From positions 1 through 35,820 of the forward strand of contig CANSOY010000009.1 of NCBI GenBank assembly GCA_947648765.1: a stretch of 35,820 bases of DNA, read 5' to 3'. Shown here in pieces: positions 8,965 through 16,162 of this stretch. Both the position numbers and the translations under genes were made by a program. The DNA comes from an uncultured Clostridium sp. Its GTDB lineage: Bacteria; Bacillota; Clostridia; TANB77; CAG-508. The first letter of the stretch is position 1. Each line of letters opens with the position of its first letter. The notes under the pieces are model-generated. The model ran no database searches and had not been told where the DNA came from. It was given only the letters and a program-made list of their open reading frames with translations.

Positions 8965-9003
8965 AAAACGGCAATTTTTCTAAGACAGGAAGATTGCCGT
9001 TTT
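8965..9003 (+). terminator. Hairpin after GT-C-like gene
   Basis: Perfect 11-bp arms AAAACGGCAAT (8965-8975) and ATTGCCGTTTT (8993-9003) have a 17-nt loop. The only T-run on the plus strand is the TTTT that closes the stem. A terminator is likely, since it starts 2 bp after the stop. Confidence 0.6.
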
Positions 9004-9100
9004 GAAATTCAGGAAATAGACAAAAGATAGCAGAAAAAATCGGGTAAACCACTAAGAAATGAGATAGAATACAGTTACAAACAGAAAGGAAAGTAAGCCA

Positions 9101-9952
9101 ATGGAATGGGTAGAAAGAATTTGTGAGGCTATTGACTATATCGAAGAAAATATATTGGAGGAATTGACGATTGCAGAAATTGCAAAACAAGTTGGGATTT
9201 CTCCTTTCTATTTTCAAAAAGGATTTTCAATGCTTTGTGGTATTACAGTTGGCGAGTATATCAGAAAGCGTAGATTATCTCTTGCTGGACAAGACTTAAT
9301 GAGTACGGACCAGAAAATTATTGATTTAGCAATGCAATATGGTTACGAATCGCCAGATAGTTTTACAAAAGCCTTTCTTCGCTTTCATGGCGTTACACCA
9401 CTTGCTGTTCGCAAAGAAGGTGCTATGATTAAAAATTATGCACCGTTTCAAATTTGTATGGAAAGGAAAGGTGGTTATACCATGGATTACAAAGTAGAAG
9501 AAAAAGAAGCCTTTACCGTGATTGGGTTTGCCAAAACATTCCCGTATGAAAAGGCTTTCACCGAAGTACCGAAATTATGGGGAGAATTTTTGAAAAAAGG
9601 AAGCACAATTTGTGGCAAGTATGGCATTAACAATGATAAGGATATGAAAGGCAACGAGTTTGAATATATGATTGCAGACGATTTTAAGCCAGGAATGGAA
9701 ATTCCAGAAGGCTTTACTACCAAAACAATTTCGAAGCATACTTGGGCAATCTTCCCATGTATTGGCGATACGAAAAAGACCATCCAAGCAACCAATCAAA
9801 AAATCTTTCAAGAATGGCTACCAAATGAGAAGAATTATCAGATTGCAGAAGGATATTTTATTGAAATGTATAGCAATCCAGCAGATTTCCCAAAAGGCGT
9901 GCAAGACGAAAAATATTATTGTGAAGTTTGGATACCAGTTCAGAAAAAATAA
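9101..9952 (+). CDS. AraC-family regulator with GyrI-like effector domain
   Basis: 283 aa. Residues 1-~108 form an AraC-type double helix-turn-helix (ELTIAEIAKQVGISPFYFQKGF; QKIIDLAMQYGYESPDSFTKAFLRFHGVTPLAVRK). Residues ~125-283 form a GyrI-like/integron-associated effector-binding domain (YKVEEKEAFTVIGFAKTF ... WIPVQ). This Rob/BmrR-like layout is used by regulators that sense hydrophobic cations or other small toxic molecules. GAAAGGAAAG precedes the ATG. The gene is monocistronic, between a hairpin and a strong terminator, just upstream of a WYL/GyrI operon whose products share its effector fold. The ligand is unknown. Confidence 0.9.
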   Translation: MEWVERICEAIDYIEENILEELTIAEIAKQVGISPFYFQKGFSMLCGITVGEYIRKRRLSLAGQDLMSTDQKIIDLAMQYGYESPDSFTKAFLRFHGVTPLAVRKEGAMIKNYAPFQICMERKGGYTMDYKVEEKEAFTVIGFAKTFPYEKAFTEVPKLWGEFLKKGSTICGKYGINNDKDMKGNEFEYMIADDFKPGMEIPEGFTTKTISKHTWAIFPCIGDTKKTIQATNQKIFQEWLPNEKNYQIAEGYFIEMYSNPADFPKGVQDEKYYCEVWIPVQKK

Positions 9953-9958
9953 AAATAG

Positions 9959-9991
9959 AAAAAAGATACGAATTTTTTTCGTATCTTTTTT
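9959..9991 (+). terminator. Intrinsic terminator of araC-like gene
   Basis: GATACGAA pairs with TTCGTATC around a T5 loop, extended by A5/T6 (arms about 9959-9972 and 9978-9991). The stem ends in TTTTTT. Confidence 0.9.
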
Positions 9992-9996
9992 CGAAT

Positions 9997-10030
9997 ATGA
10001 CATCTAGTTGTCGTATTTTTATGCTATACT
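9997..10030 (+). promoter_or_regulatory. Promoter and operator of WYL regulator gene
   Basis: ATGACA (9997-10002) is a 5/6 match to a -35 box, with TATGCT 17 nt downstream (10020-10025) and an overlapping TATACT (10025-10030). The -35 is half of a palindrome GACA-N6-TGTC (9999-10012). The pattern ATGACANNNAGTTGTC recurs in front of the next gene at 10949, so this looks like an operator bound by the WYL protein itself. Confidence 0.6.
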
Positions 10031-10047
10031 AATCCTAGGAGGAAAAA

Positions 10048-10947
10048 ATGCAAGTCAATAGCAGATTATTTGAAATTGTGTATCTTTTGTTAGAAAAGAA
10101 AAAAGTAACAGCCAAAGAATTAGCAGAAAGATTTGAAGTATCCACTAGAACGATTTACCGAGATATTGAGGTACTAAGTAGAGCTAATATTCCCATTTAT
10201 GCGACCAAAGGAAAAGATGGCGGAATTGGTCTATTAGAGGAGTTTGTCTTAAACAAAACCGTTCTTTCGGAAGAAGAACAAAACCAAATTCTATTTGCTT
10301 TACAAGGAATGGACAAAGTAACTGGACAAGCAGGAAACGACATTGTTGCCAAACTCAGCACTATTTTCCAAAAAGAAGCAGATGACTGGCTCAAAATAGA
10401 CTTTTCAAATTGGGGAAAAGAAGGCTCACAAAAAGAATGGTTTGCTATTTTGAAAAAAGCCATTTTGCAGAAGAAATTAGTTCAATTTATCTACTTTAAC
10501 ACGGATGGACAGAAAACAAAAAGAACCGTAGAGCCATTGCAAATTTGGTTCAAGGATAAATCTTGGTATCTTGTCAGTTATTGCAGGCAAAAGGAAGATT
10601 ACCGAATTTTCAAAATTGCTCGTATGAAGGAGGTAGAAGTGCTAAATGAGCATTTTGAAAGAACACTACCAGAACCATCAACCGAGCAAAAAAGGTCGTT
10701 TCCTACCATCACACTCCAACTAGAAATTAGCAAGGAAATGGCTTACCGTGTCTATGACGAGTTTGAGCCAAACGAGATTACACCAAAAGAAAATGGTGAT
10801 TTTGTAGTAACAGTAGAATATCCAGAAAATGATTGGGTGTATGGATATATTCTATCTTTTGGAGAAGCGGCAAAAGTCTTGGCGCCAAAAACGGCAAAAA
10901 TGAGAATAAAAGAAAGTCTGAAAAAAATGCTAAAAAAATATGAGTAA
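10048..10947 (+). CDS. YafY/WYL-domain transcriptional regulator
   Basis: 299 aa. An N-terminal DeoR-like winged HTH (VTAKELAERFEVSTRTIYRDIEVLSRANIPI) is followed by GGIGLLEEFVLNKTVLSEEE, a WYL domain with PLQIWFKDKSWYLVSYCR, and a C-terminal WCX-type extension (WVYGYILSFGEAAKVL). WYL regulators bind a small ligand or nucleic acid through this domain and often control their own promoter. CTAGGAGGAAAAA precedes the ATG. The gene lies 56 bp upstream of the GyrI-like operon, and both start regions carry the same operator-like sequence. I infer it regulates itself and genes 11004-12869; whether as repressor or activator cannot be told. Confidence 0.92.
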   Translation: MQVNSRLFEIVYLLLEKKKVTAKELAERFEVSTRTIYRDIEVLSRANIPIYATKGKDGGIGLLEEFVLNKTVLSEEEQNQILFALQGMDKVTGQAGNDIVAKLSTIFQKEADDWLKIDFSNWGKEGSQKEWFAILKKAILQKKLVQFIYFNTDGQKTKRTVEPLQIWFKDKSWYLVSYCRQKEDYRIFKIARMKEVEVLNEHFERTLPEPSTEQKRSFPTITLQLEISKEMAYRVYDEFEPNEITPKENGDFVVTVEYPENDWVYGYILSFGEAAKVLAPKTAKMRIKESLKKMLKKYE

Positions 10948-10948
10948 T

Positions 10949-10983
10949 ATGACAAGCAGTTGTCAAGTTAAGTAAGATATACT
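10949..10983 (+). promoter_or_regulatory. Promoter and operator of GyrI-like operon
   Basis: A perfect palindrome TGACAA-N4-TTGTCA (10950-10965) begins within a -35-like ATGACA (10949-10954). TAAGAT (10973-10978) or TATACT (10978-10983) may serve as -10. It aligns with the site upstream of the WYL gene (shared ATGACA, AGTTGTC and downstream TATACT at 12-13 nt). Confidence 0.6.
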
Positions 10984-11003
10984 TCCGGTTAGGAGGTAGC
11001 AAT

Positions 11004-11459
11004 ATGAAATATGAAATTGTAGAATTAGAAGAAAAAATGGTAGTAGGAGTTAGTATCCGAACCAGCAATCAAAATGGAAAGGCAATCCAAGACATTGGAC
11101 TTACGTGGCAGAAACTTTTTCAGAAGGGAAATTATGACCAAATTCCGAATAAGGTAAACGGAAAAACGATTGGACTTTATACAGATTATGAAGGAGATTA
11201 CACAAAACCATATCGATTTTTGGCAGGTGCAGAGGTTCGTAAAAAGAGCGAAGATAGAGGAAGTGCAATCATTCCAAAAGGGAAATATGCCAAATTTCAT
11301 ATCGTCGGCGATGTGCAAAATTCTGTTGGACAAGCATGGCAAGAAATCTGGAGGATGAACTTGAAAAGAACCTATCGATGTGATTTTGAGGAATACCAAA
11401 ATAATACAGAGGATATGACAAAACAAGAAATTGACATTTATATCGGAATAGAAGGATAG
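11004..11459 (+). CDS. GyrI-like small-molecule-binding protein (stand-alone effector domain)
   Basis: A 151-aa protein made of a single GyrI-like/AraC-E effector-binding domain. It opens with YEIVELEEKMVVGVSIRT, contains IGLYTDYEGDYTKPYRFLAGAEV and IPKGKYAKFHIVG, and ends in DIYIGIEG, the usual last strand. No DNA-binding region is present. Such stand-alone domains bind, and in some families modify, small toxic molecules. TTAGGAGG lies 8 nt before the ATG. It is first in an operon with a second GyrI-like protein and a YoaP-type protein. Confidence 0.85.
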   Translation: MKYEIVELEEKMVVGVSIRTSNQNGKAIQDIGLTWQKLFQKGNYDQIPNKVNGKTIGLYTDYEGDYTKPYRFLAGAEVRKKSEDRGSAIIPKGKYAKFHIVGDVQNSVGQAWQEIWRMNLKRTYRCDFEEYQNNTEDMTKQEIDIYIGIEG

Positions 11460-11471
11460 AAAGGAGAAAAA

Positions 11472-12110
11472 ATGCCATTTGATTATAAAAAAGAATATAA
11501 GGAATTTTATCTACCACCACGAGAGCCAAGCATTGTAGAAATTCCAAAAATGAATTATCTTGCCATACGAGGAAAGGGCAATCCCAATGAGGAAAACGGG
11601 GAATATAAGGCAACGATTGAATTATTATACACGATTGCTTTTACGATTAAAATGAGTTACAAAGGAGACCACAAAATACAGGGATATTTCGAGTATGTGG
11701 TACCACCATTAGAAGGATTATGGTGGCAAGAGGGCAAAAACGATGGGATCGATTATACACAAAAAGACCAGTTCCACTTTATTTCGATGATGCGTTTACC
11801 AGACTTTGTAACCAAAGAAGAATTTGATTGGGCGATACAAGAAGCCACGCAGAAGAAAAAGAAAGATTTTTCCAAAGTAGAGTTTTTAACCTATGACGAA
11901 GGTGTTTGCGTTCAGTGTATGCACATTGGATCATATGATACCGAACCAGAAACCATTGAAAAAATGGAAGAAATCATACAAGAAAACGGATATGAACTAG
12001 ATTTTAACCAAGGCAGATACCATCATGAAATCTATTTGAGCGACCCAAGAAGATGTGAAGCCAGTAAGTTAAAAACCGTAATCCGACATCCCATCCAAAA
12101 AAGGAGATAG
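11472..12110 (+). CDS. GyrI-like domain protein, COG4832-type
   Basis: 212 aa. Motifs FYLPPREPSIVEIPKMNYLAIRGKG, MSYKGDHKIQGYFEYVVPPLEGLWW and VQCMHIGSYDTEP mark the larger GyrI-like family (COG4832). Published work on GyrI-like proteins showed that some members hydrolyse cyclopropanoid natural products; whether this one does is unknown. The invariant-looking E, W and Y residues around PPLEGLWW are the likely pocket. It follows the previous gene by 12 bp behind AGAAAGGAG and is itself 3 bp upstream of the YoaP-like gene, so co-translation is expected. Confidence 0.88.
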   Translation: MPFDYKKEYKEFYLPPREPSIVEIPKMNYLAIRGKGNPNEENGEYKATIELLYTIAFTIKMSYKGDHKIQGYFEYVVPPLEGLWWQEGKNDGIDYTQKDQFHFISMMRLPDFVTKEEFDWAIQEATQKKKKDFSKVEFLTYDEGVCVQCMHIGSYDTEPETIEKMEEIIQENGYELDFNQGRYHHEIYLSDPRRCEASKLKTVIRHPIQKRR

Positions 12111-12113
12111 AAA

Positions 12114-12869
12114 ATGAACGAATATAGCAACTTAACACAGGAAAATATCGAAAAGGAGCACATTTGTTGTGCTATTGGAGATCCAAAACATCAACTGGGA
12201 GTGGAACGAAAAAAAGAATGGATGAAAAGTAAATTAAAAGATGGTCATGTGTTTCGCAAACTAAATGCGAGAGGAAAAATATTCATTGAATATGAACCAA
12301 TCGAAACCGCATGGGTTCCAATCGATGGTAAAAATTACGAATATATCTATTGCTTATGGGTGGCAGGAAGTTTCAAAGGAAAAGGAATTGCCAAAGAACT
12401 ATTAGAATATGCCATTCAAGACGCCAAAGAAAAAGGAATGAGTGGACTTTGTACCCTTAGCTCCAAAAAGAAGAAACCTTTCTTAGGGGAAAAGAAATTC
12501 TTTGAACATTATGGCTTTCAAGTAGTGGACACGATTGCAGATTATGAATTGTTAGCTCTATCCTTTGCCAATGGTGATACACCTAAATTTAGAGATACAG
12601 CAAGAAAAATGCACATTGATTGCCAAGATTTTACGATATACTACACGCCAGAATGTCCATATGTAGAGTATGAGGTAAAAGAGTTAAGCGAATATGCAAA
12701 AGAAAAGCAAATACCGCTCCACTTTGTGAAAATTGACACATTGGAAAAAGCAAAAAATGCTCCTTGCGTGCTAAATAACTGGGCAAACTTTCAGAATGGA
12801 AAGTTTGTGTCCAATACCATCTTAAATGCAAATTCTTTTGCAAAATTAGTAAACGAGAAAAAAGACTAA
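12114..12869 (+). CDS. GNAT acetyltransferase with C-terminal YoaP-like domain
   Basis: 251 aa. The N-terminal GNAT fold shows the acetyl-CoA loop in VAGSFKGKGIAKELLEYAIQDAKEKG (about residues 83-108), then SSKKKKPFLGEKKFFEHYGF. From about residue 165 a thioredoxin-like YoaP domain follows: YYTPECPYVEYEVKELSEYAK, with a single Cys, and NNWANFQNGKFVSN. The substrate of YoaP-type acetyltransferases is not known. It is last in the operon begun at 11004. GGAGATAGAAA precedes the start, and the previous stop is 3 bp upstream. Confidence 0.88.
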   Translation: MNEYSNLTQENIEKEHICCAIGDPKHQLGVERKKEWMKSKLKDGHVFRKLNARGKIFIEYEPIETAWVPIDGKNYEYIYCLWVAGSFKGKGIAKELLEYAIQDAKEKGMSGLCTLSSKKKKPFLGEKKFFEHYGFQVVDTIADYELLALSFANGDTPKFRDTARKMHIDCQDFTIYYTPECPYVEYEVKELSEYAKEKQIPLHFVKIDTLEKAKNAPCVLNNWANFQNGKFVSNTILNANSFAKLVNEKKD

Positions 12870-12946
12870 TTTTTGTCCACTCTCAGCCTCTGTCCTGTAC
12901 TTTTGAGGAAGAGAAATATACAATGACGGCATAGGAGGTAAAAAAG

Positions 12947-13459
12947 ATGGAACAAGAAAAAATCGGAAAGTTTATCAGTACATTAAGAAAAGAAAAAGGC
13001 ATGACACAAGAGCAGTTGGCAGAAAAAATGGGAGTAACAGACAAATCCATTAGCCGTTGGGAAAATGGAAAAACATTGCCAGATATCTCCATATTAGTAG
13101 CATTAGCAGAAGAATTAAATGTAGAAATATCGGAACTTTTGAATGGTAGAAAAATGACGCAAGAAGAACTAATCCAATTAAAAGGAACGATTGAAAGTTT
13201 GATTGAATATCAAACCAATCAGCAGATAAAAAATAACCGAAAAACGAGTAAATATAATATCATTGGCAGTATTGCTTTGCTGTTAGCAGTAGGAAATAAT
13301 GTGCTTGGCTATTGGAACTATATCTTCACACCAAATGCGGTAGAGTTTGTGCAAGGAGCCTTATATGCAACTTGCATTTGTGCGAATATGATTAGCTTAT
13401 ACAACCGTTCTCACGAGATATCCATTTGCGAAAAGAAAAAGAAATGGCTAGGCAAGTGA
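12947..13459 (+). CDS. Membrane-anchored XRE-family regulator
   Basis: 170 aa. An N-terminal Cro/CI-type HTH (IGKFISTLRKEKGMTQEQLAEKMGVTDKSISRWENGKTLPDISILVALAEELNVEISELLNG, residues about 6-66) is followed by a linker and two hydrophobic segments (IIGSIALLLAVGNNVLGYW; FVQGALYATCICANMISLY). HTH-plus-TM proteins of this form are common in Firmicutes near drug or peptide response genes. CATAGGAGG precedes the ATG by 8 nt. The 77 bp upstream contain a TATACA (12917-12922) but no convincing -35. It is followed by a terminator. Confidence 0.88.
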   Translation: MEQEKIGKFISTLRKEKGMTQEQLAEKMGVTDKSISRWENGKTLPDISILVALAEELNVEISELLNGRKMTQEELIQLKGTIESLIEYQTNQQIKNNRKTSKYNIIGSIALLLAVGNNVLGYWNYIFTPNAVEFVQGALYATCICANMISLYNRSHEISICEKKKKWLGK

Positions 13460-13468
13460 AAGAAAAGA

Positions 13469-13519
13469 AGAAAGGAGCAAATTGAAAAGTTTGCTTCTTT
13501 TTCTGATGTGGGATATAAT
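13469..13519 (+). promoter_or_regulatory. Composite terminator/promoter before ydeI-like gene
   Basis: An 11-13 bp hairpin (13469-13481 with 13490-13502, loop TTGAAAAG) ends in CTTTTTC and terminates the XRE gene. Its 3' arm contains TTGCTT (13491-13496), which with a 17-nt spacer and TATAAT (13514-13519) forms a promoter for the next gene. The same arrangement, with similar sequence, recurs at 14511-14559. Confidence 0.7.
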
Positions 13520-13557
13520 CTTCTTGAAAAATCGTAATTTGTAGAGGGGAATATGCA

Positions 13558-14118
13558 ATGAATAGTATATTAGAATTTGCTAATAGAGAAGAATTTAGAA
13601 ACTGGTTATCTGAAAATTGTTTATCCAATCATGGTGTTTGGCTTTTATTTAGAAAATCTGGAGAACCAAAGACAATAAAAGCAAGTGAAGCACTTGAAGA
13701 AGCACTATGTTTTGGTTGGATTGACGGTCAGATTGTGAGTATAGATGATAAAACCTATAAAAAATATTTTTCTATGCGTAGAGATAAAAGCAAATGGTCT
13801 GAAAAAAATAAAAACTTAACTAAAGTTCTTGAAGAAAGAGGAATTATGACTGAATACGGTAGAAAGAAAATAGAAGAAGCAAAATCTAATGGACAATGGA
13901 ATGCTTCAAAATCCTTAGAAATTACAGAGGAACATATCAGAGAATTATCTGTTATATTAAAAAAATACGAACTTGCATATAAAAATTTTCAGTCAATGTC
14001 CCCATCCGTAAAGAAAACCTATGCCAAAGCATACTTTGATGCTAAAACAGAAGATGGAAGAAAAAATAGAATTGCTTGGATGGTAGATAGACTTAACAAA
14101 AATTTGAAACCAATGTAA
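13558..14118 (+). CDS. YdeI/OmpD-associated (OmdA) family protein
   Basis: 186 aa. Family motifs: FANREEFRNWLSENCLSNHGVWLLFRK, ALCFGWIDGQ, YFSMRRDKSKWSEKNKNL and the C-terminal MSPSVKKTYAKAYFDAKTEDGRKNRIAWMVDRL. Members are cytoplasmic, usually named YdeI/OmdA, and some are linked to stress or bacteriocin/antimicrobial peptide tolerance; the molecular function is unknown. AGAGGGGA lies 7 nt before the ATG. Its last 37 codons lie inside the 1079-bp tandem duplication, so a 3' fragment is repeated at 15086. Confidence 0.88.
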   Translation: MNSILEFANREEFRNWLSENCLSNHGVWLLFRKSGEPKTIKASEALEEALCFGWIDGQIVSIDDKTYKKYFSMRRDKSKWSEKNKNLTKVLEERGIMTEYGRKKIEEAKSNGQWNASKSLEITEEHIRELSVILKKYELAYKNFQSMSPSVKKTYAKAYFDAKTEDGRKNRIAWMVDRLNKNLKPM

Positions 14119-14156
14119 TAATAGATGAATTATATGTAAAGGAAAGGAGTTCCCAA

Positions 14157-14414
14157 ATGGCAGAATTAAGTTCATTAAAAAATATTGGAAAAGAAATAGA
14201 AAGAAAACTAAAAACAATTGGGATAAATTCAGCAGAGGAATTAAAAAAAATTGGAAGTAAAGATACGTGGTTTCGATTAAAATTAAAATATCCAGAAATA
14301 TGCTTAGTACACTTATACACTCTGGAAGGTGCAATTCGTGATATCGAATATAATCAGTTATCGGAAGAAACAAAAAGAGAGTTAAAGGCATTTACAGACC
14401 AATGGAAAGACTAA
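14157..14414 (+). CDS. TfoX C-terminal-domain protein, copy 1
   Basis: An 85-aa protein resembling the TfoX/Sxy C-terminal domain: LSSLKNIGKEIERKLKTIGINSAEELKKIGSKDTWFRLKLKYPEICLVHLYTLEGAI. The LxxLxNIGxxxExxLxxxGI start is a helix-hairpin-helix-like element. Full TfoX regulates competence in gamma-proteobacteria; stand-alone C-terminal domains in Firmicutes have no proven role. GGAAAGGAG precedes the ATG by 8-9 nt. It lies 38 bp after the ydeI-like gene, so the two are probably cotranscribed. Confidence 0.82.
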   Translation: MAELSSLKNIGKEIERKLKTIGINSAEELKKIGSKDTWFRLKLKYPEICLVHLYTLEGAIRDIEYNQLSEETKRELKAFTDQWKD

Positions 14415-14510
14415 AAACTACAATCTGAAATGAGTTGCATTACGGAAGAAAAAATAATTGTTATTATAAAAATTATTTTTATTTTATATATTCCATACGT
14501 AGCAATTCAA

Positions 14511-14559
14511 AGAGAAGTAAATTCAAAGATTTGCTTCTTTTTTCGATGTAGGATATAAT
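14511..14559 (+). promoter_or_regulatory. Composite terminator/promoter before Nudix gene, copy 1
   Basis: A 12-bp hairpin (14511-14522 with 14529-14540, one G-T pair at 14518/14533, loop TCAAAG) ends in T6. TTGCTT within the 3' arm (14531-14536), 17 nt and TATAAT (14554-14559) make the Nudix promoter. ATG 14558 falls in this -10 box, so translation starts later, at 14588. Confidence 0.75.
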
Positions 14560-14587
14560 GAGTAGCAACAAAAGGGAGGAAATGAAG

Positions 14588-15034
14588 ATGGGATACATTT
14601 CAGAAATGAGAAAATACATTGGACATAGTCCAATCATGGCAACCGCTACAACTGCTATTATATATGATAACGAAAAAGGAATTTTATTTGAAAAACGTAC
14701 AGACAATGGCTTGTGGTGTGTTCCAGGAGGTGCGATTGAACTTGGAGAAAGGCTGGAACAAGCACTAGTAAGAGAAATAAAAGAGGAAACAGGGCTCGTG
14801 ATAGCAAACCCACAATTATATGATGTGATTGCCAATGTGCATATGATTTATCCCAACCAAGACGAGGTATACTATACCGATGTAGTCTATGTCGTTACTG
14901 ACTATACGGGAACATTGAGCCATGATGCAGAAAGTACAGAACTCAAATGGTTTCCGATTAACGAATTACCAGAAAATATCATGCAAACACAGATTGCCTA
15001 TATTACAAGATTTGTTCAACCACTGATTAAATAA
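14588..15034 (+). CDS. Nudix hydrolase, copy 1
   Basis: 148 aa. Complete Nudix box GGAIELGERLEQALVREIKEETGL (fits GX5EX7REUXEEXGU), so the Mg-binding glutamates are intact. The N-terminal YISEMRKYIGHSPIMATATTAIIYD and later YYTDVVYVVTDYTG resemble Bacillus-type NUDIX proteins acting on nucleoside diphosphate derivatives; the substrate is undetermined. The start is ATG 14588, 8 nt after GGGAGG (14574-14579). A TTGACA/TAAAAT promoter begins 14 bp after the stop. Confidence 0.92.
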   Translation: MGYISEMRKYIGHSPIMATATTAIIYDNEKGILFEKRTDNGLWCVPGGAIELGERLEQALVREIKEETGLVIANPQLYDVIANVHMIYPNQDEVYYTDVVYVVTDYTGTLSHDAESTELKWFPINELPENIMQTQIAYITRFVQPLIK

Positions 15035-15047
15035 ACCGAAAATGCGA

Positions 15048-15077
15048 TTGACAAACTGCTCTCGTTTATGGTAAAAT
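15048..15077 (+). promoter_or_regulatory. Promoter created at duplication junction (copy of GNAT promoter)
   Basis: TTGACA (15048-15053), 18 nt, TAAAAT (15072-15077). It is the copy-1 version of the promoter at 16127. Because the duplication junction lies 8 bp after the -10, this promoter now reads into the ydeI fragment and copy 2 of tfoX-C, without the structured leader. Confidence 0.7.
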
Positions 15078-15085
15078 ATACCTAT

Positions 15086-15197
15086 CGTAAAGAAAACCTA
15101 TGCCAAAGCATACTTTGATGCTAAAACAGAAGATGGAAGAAAAAATAGAATTGCTTGGATGGTAGATAGACTTAACAAAAATTTGAAACCAATGTAA
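15086..15197 (+). pseudogene. 3' fragment of ydeI-like gene
   Basis: It repeats the last 36 codons plus stop of the gene at 13558-14118 (VKKTYAKAYFDAKTEDG ... NLKPM). It has no start codon or ribosome binding site of its own and is a by-product of the tandem duplication. Confidence 0.9.
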
Positions 15198-15235
15198 TAA
15201 TAGATGAATTATATGTAAAGGAAAGGAGTTCCCAA

Positions 15236-15493
15236 ATGGCAGAATTAAGTTCATTAAAAAATATTGGAAAAGAAATAGAAAGAAAACTAAAAACAATTGG
15301 GATAAATTCAGCAGAGGAATTAAAAAAAATTGGAAGTAAAGATACGTGGTTTCGATTAAAATTAAAATATCCAGAAATATGCTTAGTACACTTATACACT
15401 CTGGAAGGTGCAATTCGTGATATCGAATATAATCAGTTATCGGAAGAAACAAAAAGAGAGTTAAAGGCATTTACAGACCAATGGAAAGACTAA
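15236..15493 (+). CDS. TfoX C-terminal-domain protein, copy 2
   Basis: Identical to the 85-aa protein at 14157-14414, with the same ribosome binding site. It differs only in context: instead of following an intact ydeI-like gene it is downstream of the promoter at 15048 and a ydeI fragment. Confidence 0.82.
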   Translation: MAELSSLKNIGKEIERKLKTIGINSAEELKKIGSKDTWFRLKLKYPEICLVHLYTLEGAIRDIEYNQLSEETKRELKAFTDQWKD

Positions 15494-15589
15494 AAACTAC
15501 AATCTGAAATGAGTTGCATTACGGAAGAAAAAATAATTGTTATTATAAAAATTATTTTTATTTTATATATTCCATACGTAGCAATTCAA

Positions 15590-15638
15590 AGAGAAGTAAA
15601 TTCAAAGATTTGCTTCTTTTTTCGATGTAGGATATAAT
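15590..15638 (+). promoter_or_regulatory. Composite terminator/promoter before Nudix gene, copy 2
   Basis: Exact copy of 14511-14559: a 12-bp hairpin with T6, TTGCTT (15610-15615), 17 nt, TATAAT (15633-15638). Confidence 0.75.
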
Positions 15639-15666
15639 GAGTAGCAACAAAAGGGAGGAAATGAAG

Positions 15667-16113
15667 ATGGGATACATTTCAGAAATGAGAAAATACATTG
15701 GACATAGTCCAATCATGGCAACCGCTACAACTGCTATTATATATGATAACGAAAAAGGAATTTTATTTGAAAAACGTACAGACAATGGCTTGTGGTGTGT
15801 TCCAGGAGGTGCGATTGAACTTGGAGAAAGGCTGGAACAAGCACTAGTAAGAGAAATAAAAGAGGAAACAGGGCTCGTGATAGCAAACCCACAATTATAT
15901 GATGTGATTGCCAATGTGCATATGATTTATCCCAACCAAGACGAGGTATACTATACCGATGTAGTCTATGTCGTTACTGACTATACGGGAACATTGAGCC
16001 ATGATGCAGAAAGTACAGAACTCAAATGGTTTCCGATTAACGAATTACCAGAAAATATCATGCAAACACAGATTGCCTATATTACAAGATTTGTTCAACC
16101 ACTGATTAAATAA
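15667..16113 (+). CDS. Nudix hydrolase, copy 2
   Basis: Identical in protein sequence to 14588-15034 (148 aa, intact Nudix box). The cell therefore carries two identical, separately promoted copies if the assembly is right. The start is chosen as in copy 1. Confidence 0.92.
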   Translation: MGYISEMRKYIGHSPIMATATTAIIYDNEKGILFEKRTDNGLWCVPGGAIELGERLEQALVREIKEETGLVIANPQLYDVIANVHMIYPNQDEVYYTDVVYVVTDYTGTLSHDAESTELKWFPINELPENIMQTQIAYITRFVQPLIK

Positions 16114-16126
16114 ACCGAAAATGCGA

Positions 16127-16156
16127 TTGACAAACTGCTCTCGTTTATGGTAAAAT
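16127..16156 (+). promoter_or_regulatory. Promoter of GNAT gene and its leader
   Basis: A consensus TTGACA (16127-16132), an 18-nt spacer and TAAAAT (16151-16156). The expected start, about 16163-16165, coincides with the first base of the predicted leader helix P1. Confidence 0.75.
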
Positions 16157-16162
16157 ATACCT

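Larger units (their letters stand above)
14007..15085 (+). repeat. 1079-bp tandem duplication, copy 1
   Basis: It begins inside the ydeI-like gene (CGTAAAG at 14007) and runs through tfoX-C, Nudix and a promoter to ...ACCTAT at 15085. Copy 2 follows immediately with an offset of exactly 1079 throughout. I saw no mismatch by eye, and the encoded proteins are identical. There is no microhomology at the borders and no transposase or target-site duplication. Confidence 0.95.

Noticed and set aside
13993-14391. Leftward frames of 118-134 codons opposite tfoX-C and Nudix (also in copy 2)
   Set aside because: Hydrophobic, Leu/Phe/Ile-rich products typical of antisense of A-rich genes; no ribosome binding sites.
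14415-14510. AT-rich palindromic stretch after tfoX-C (AAAATAATT/AATTATTTT)
   Set aside because: Low-complexity A/T pairing is expected by chance at this base composition; the real terminator is the hairpin at 14511-14540.
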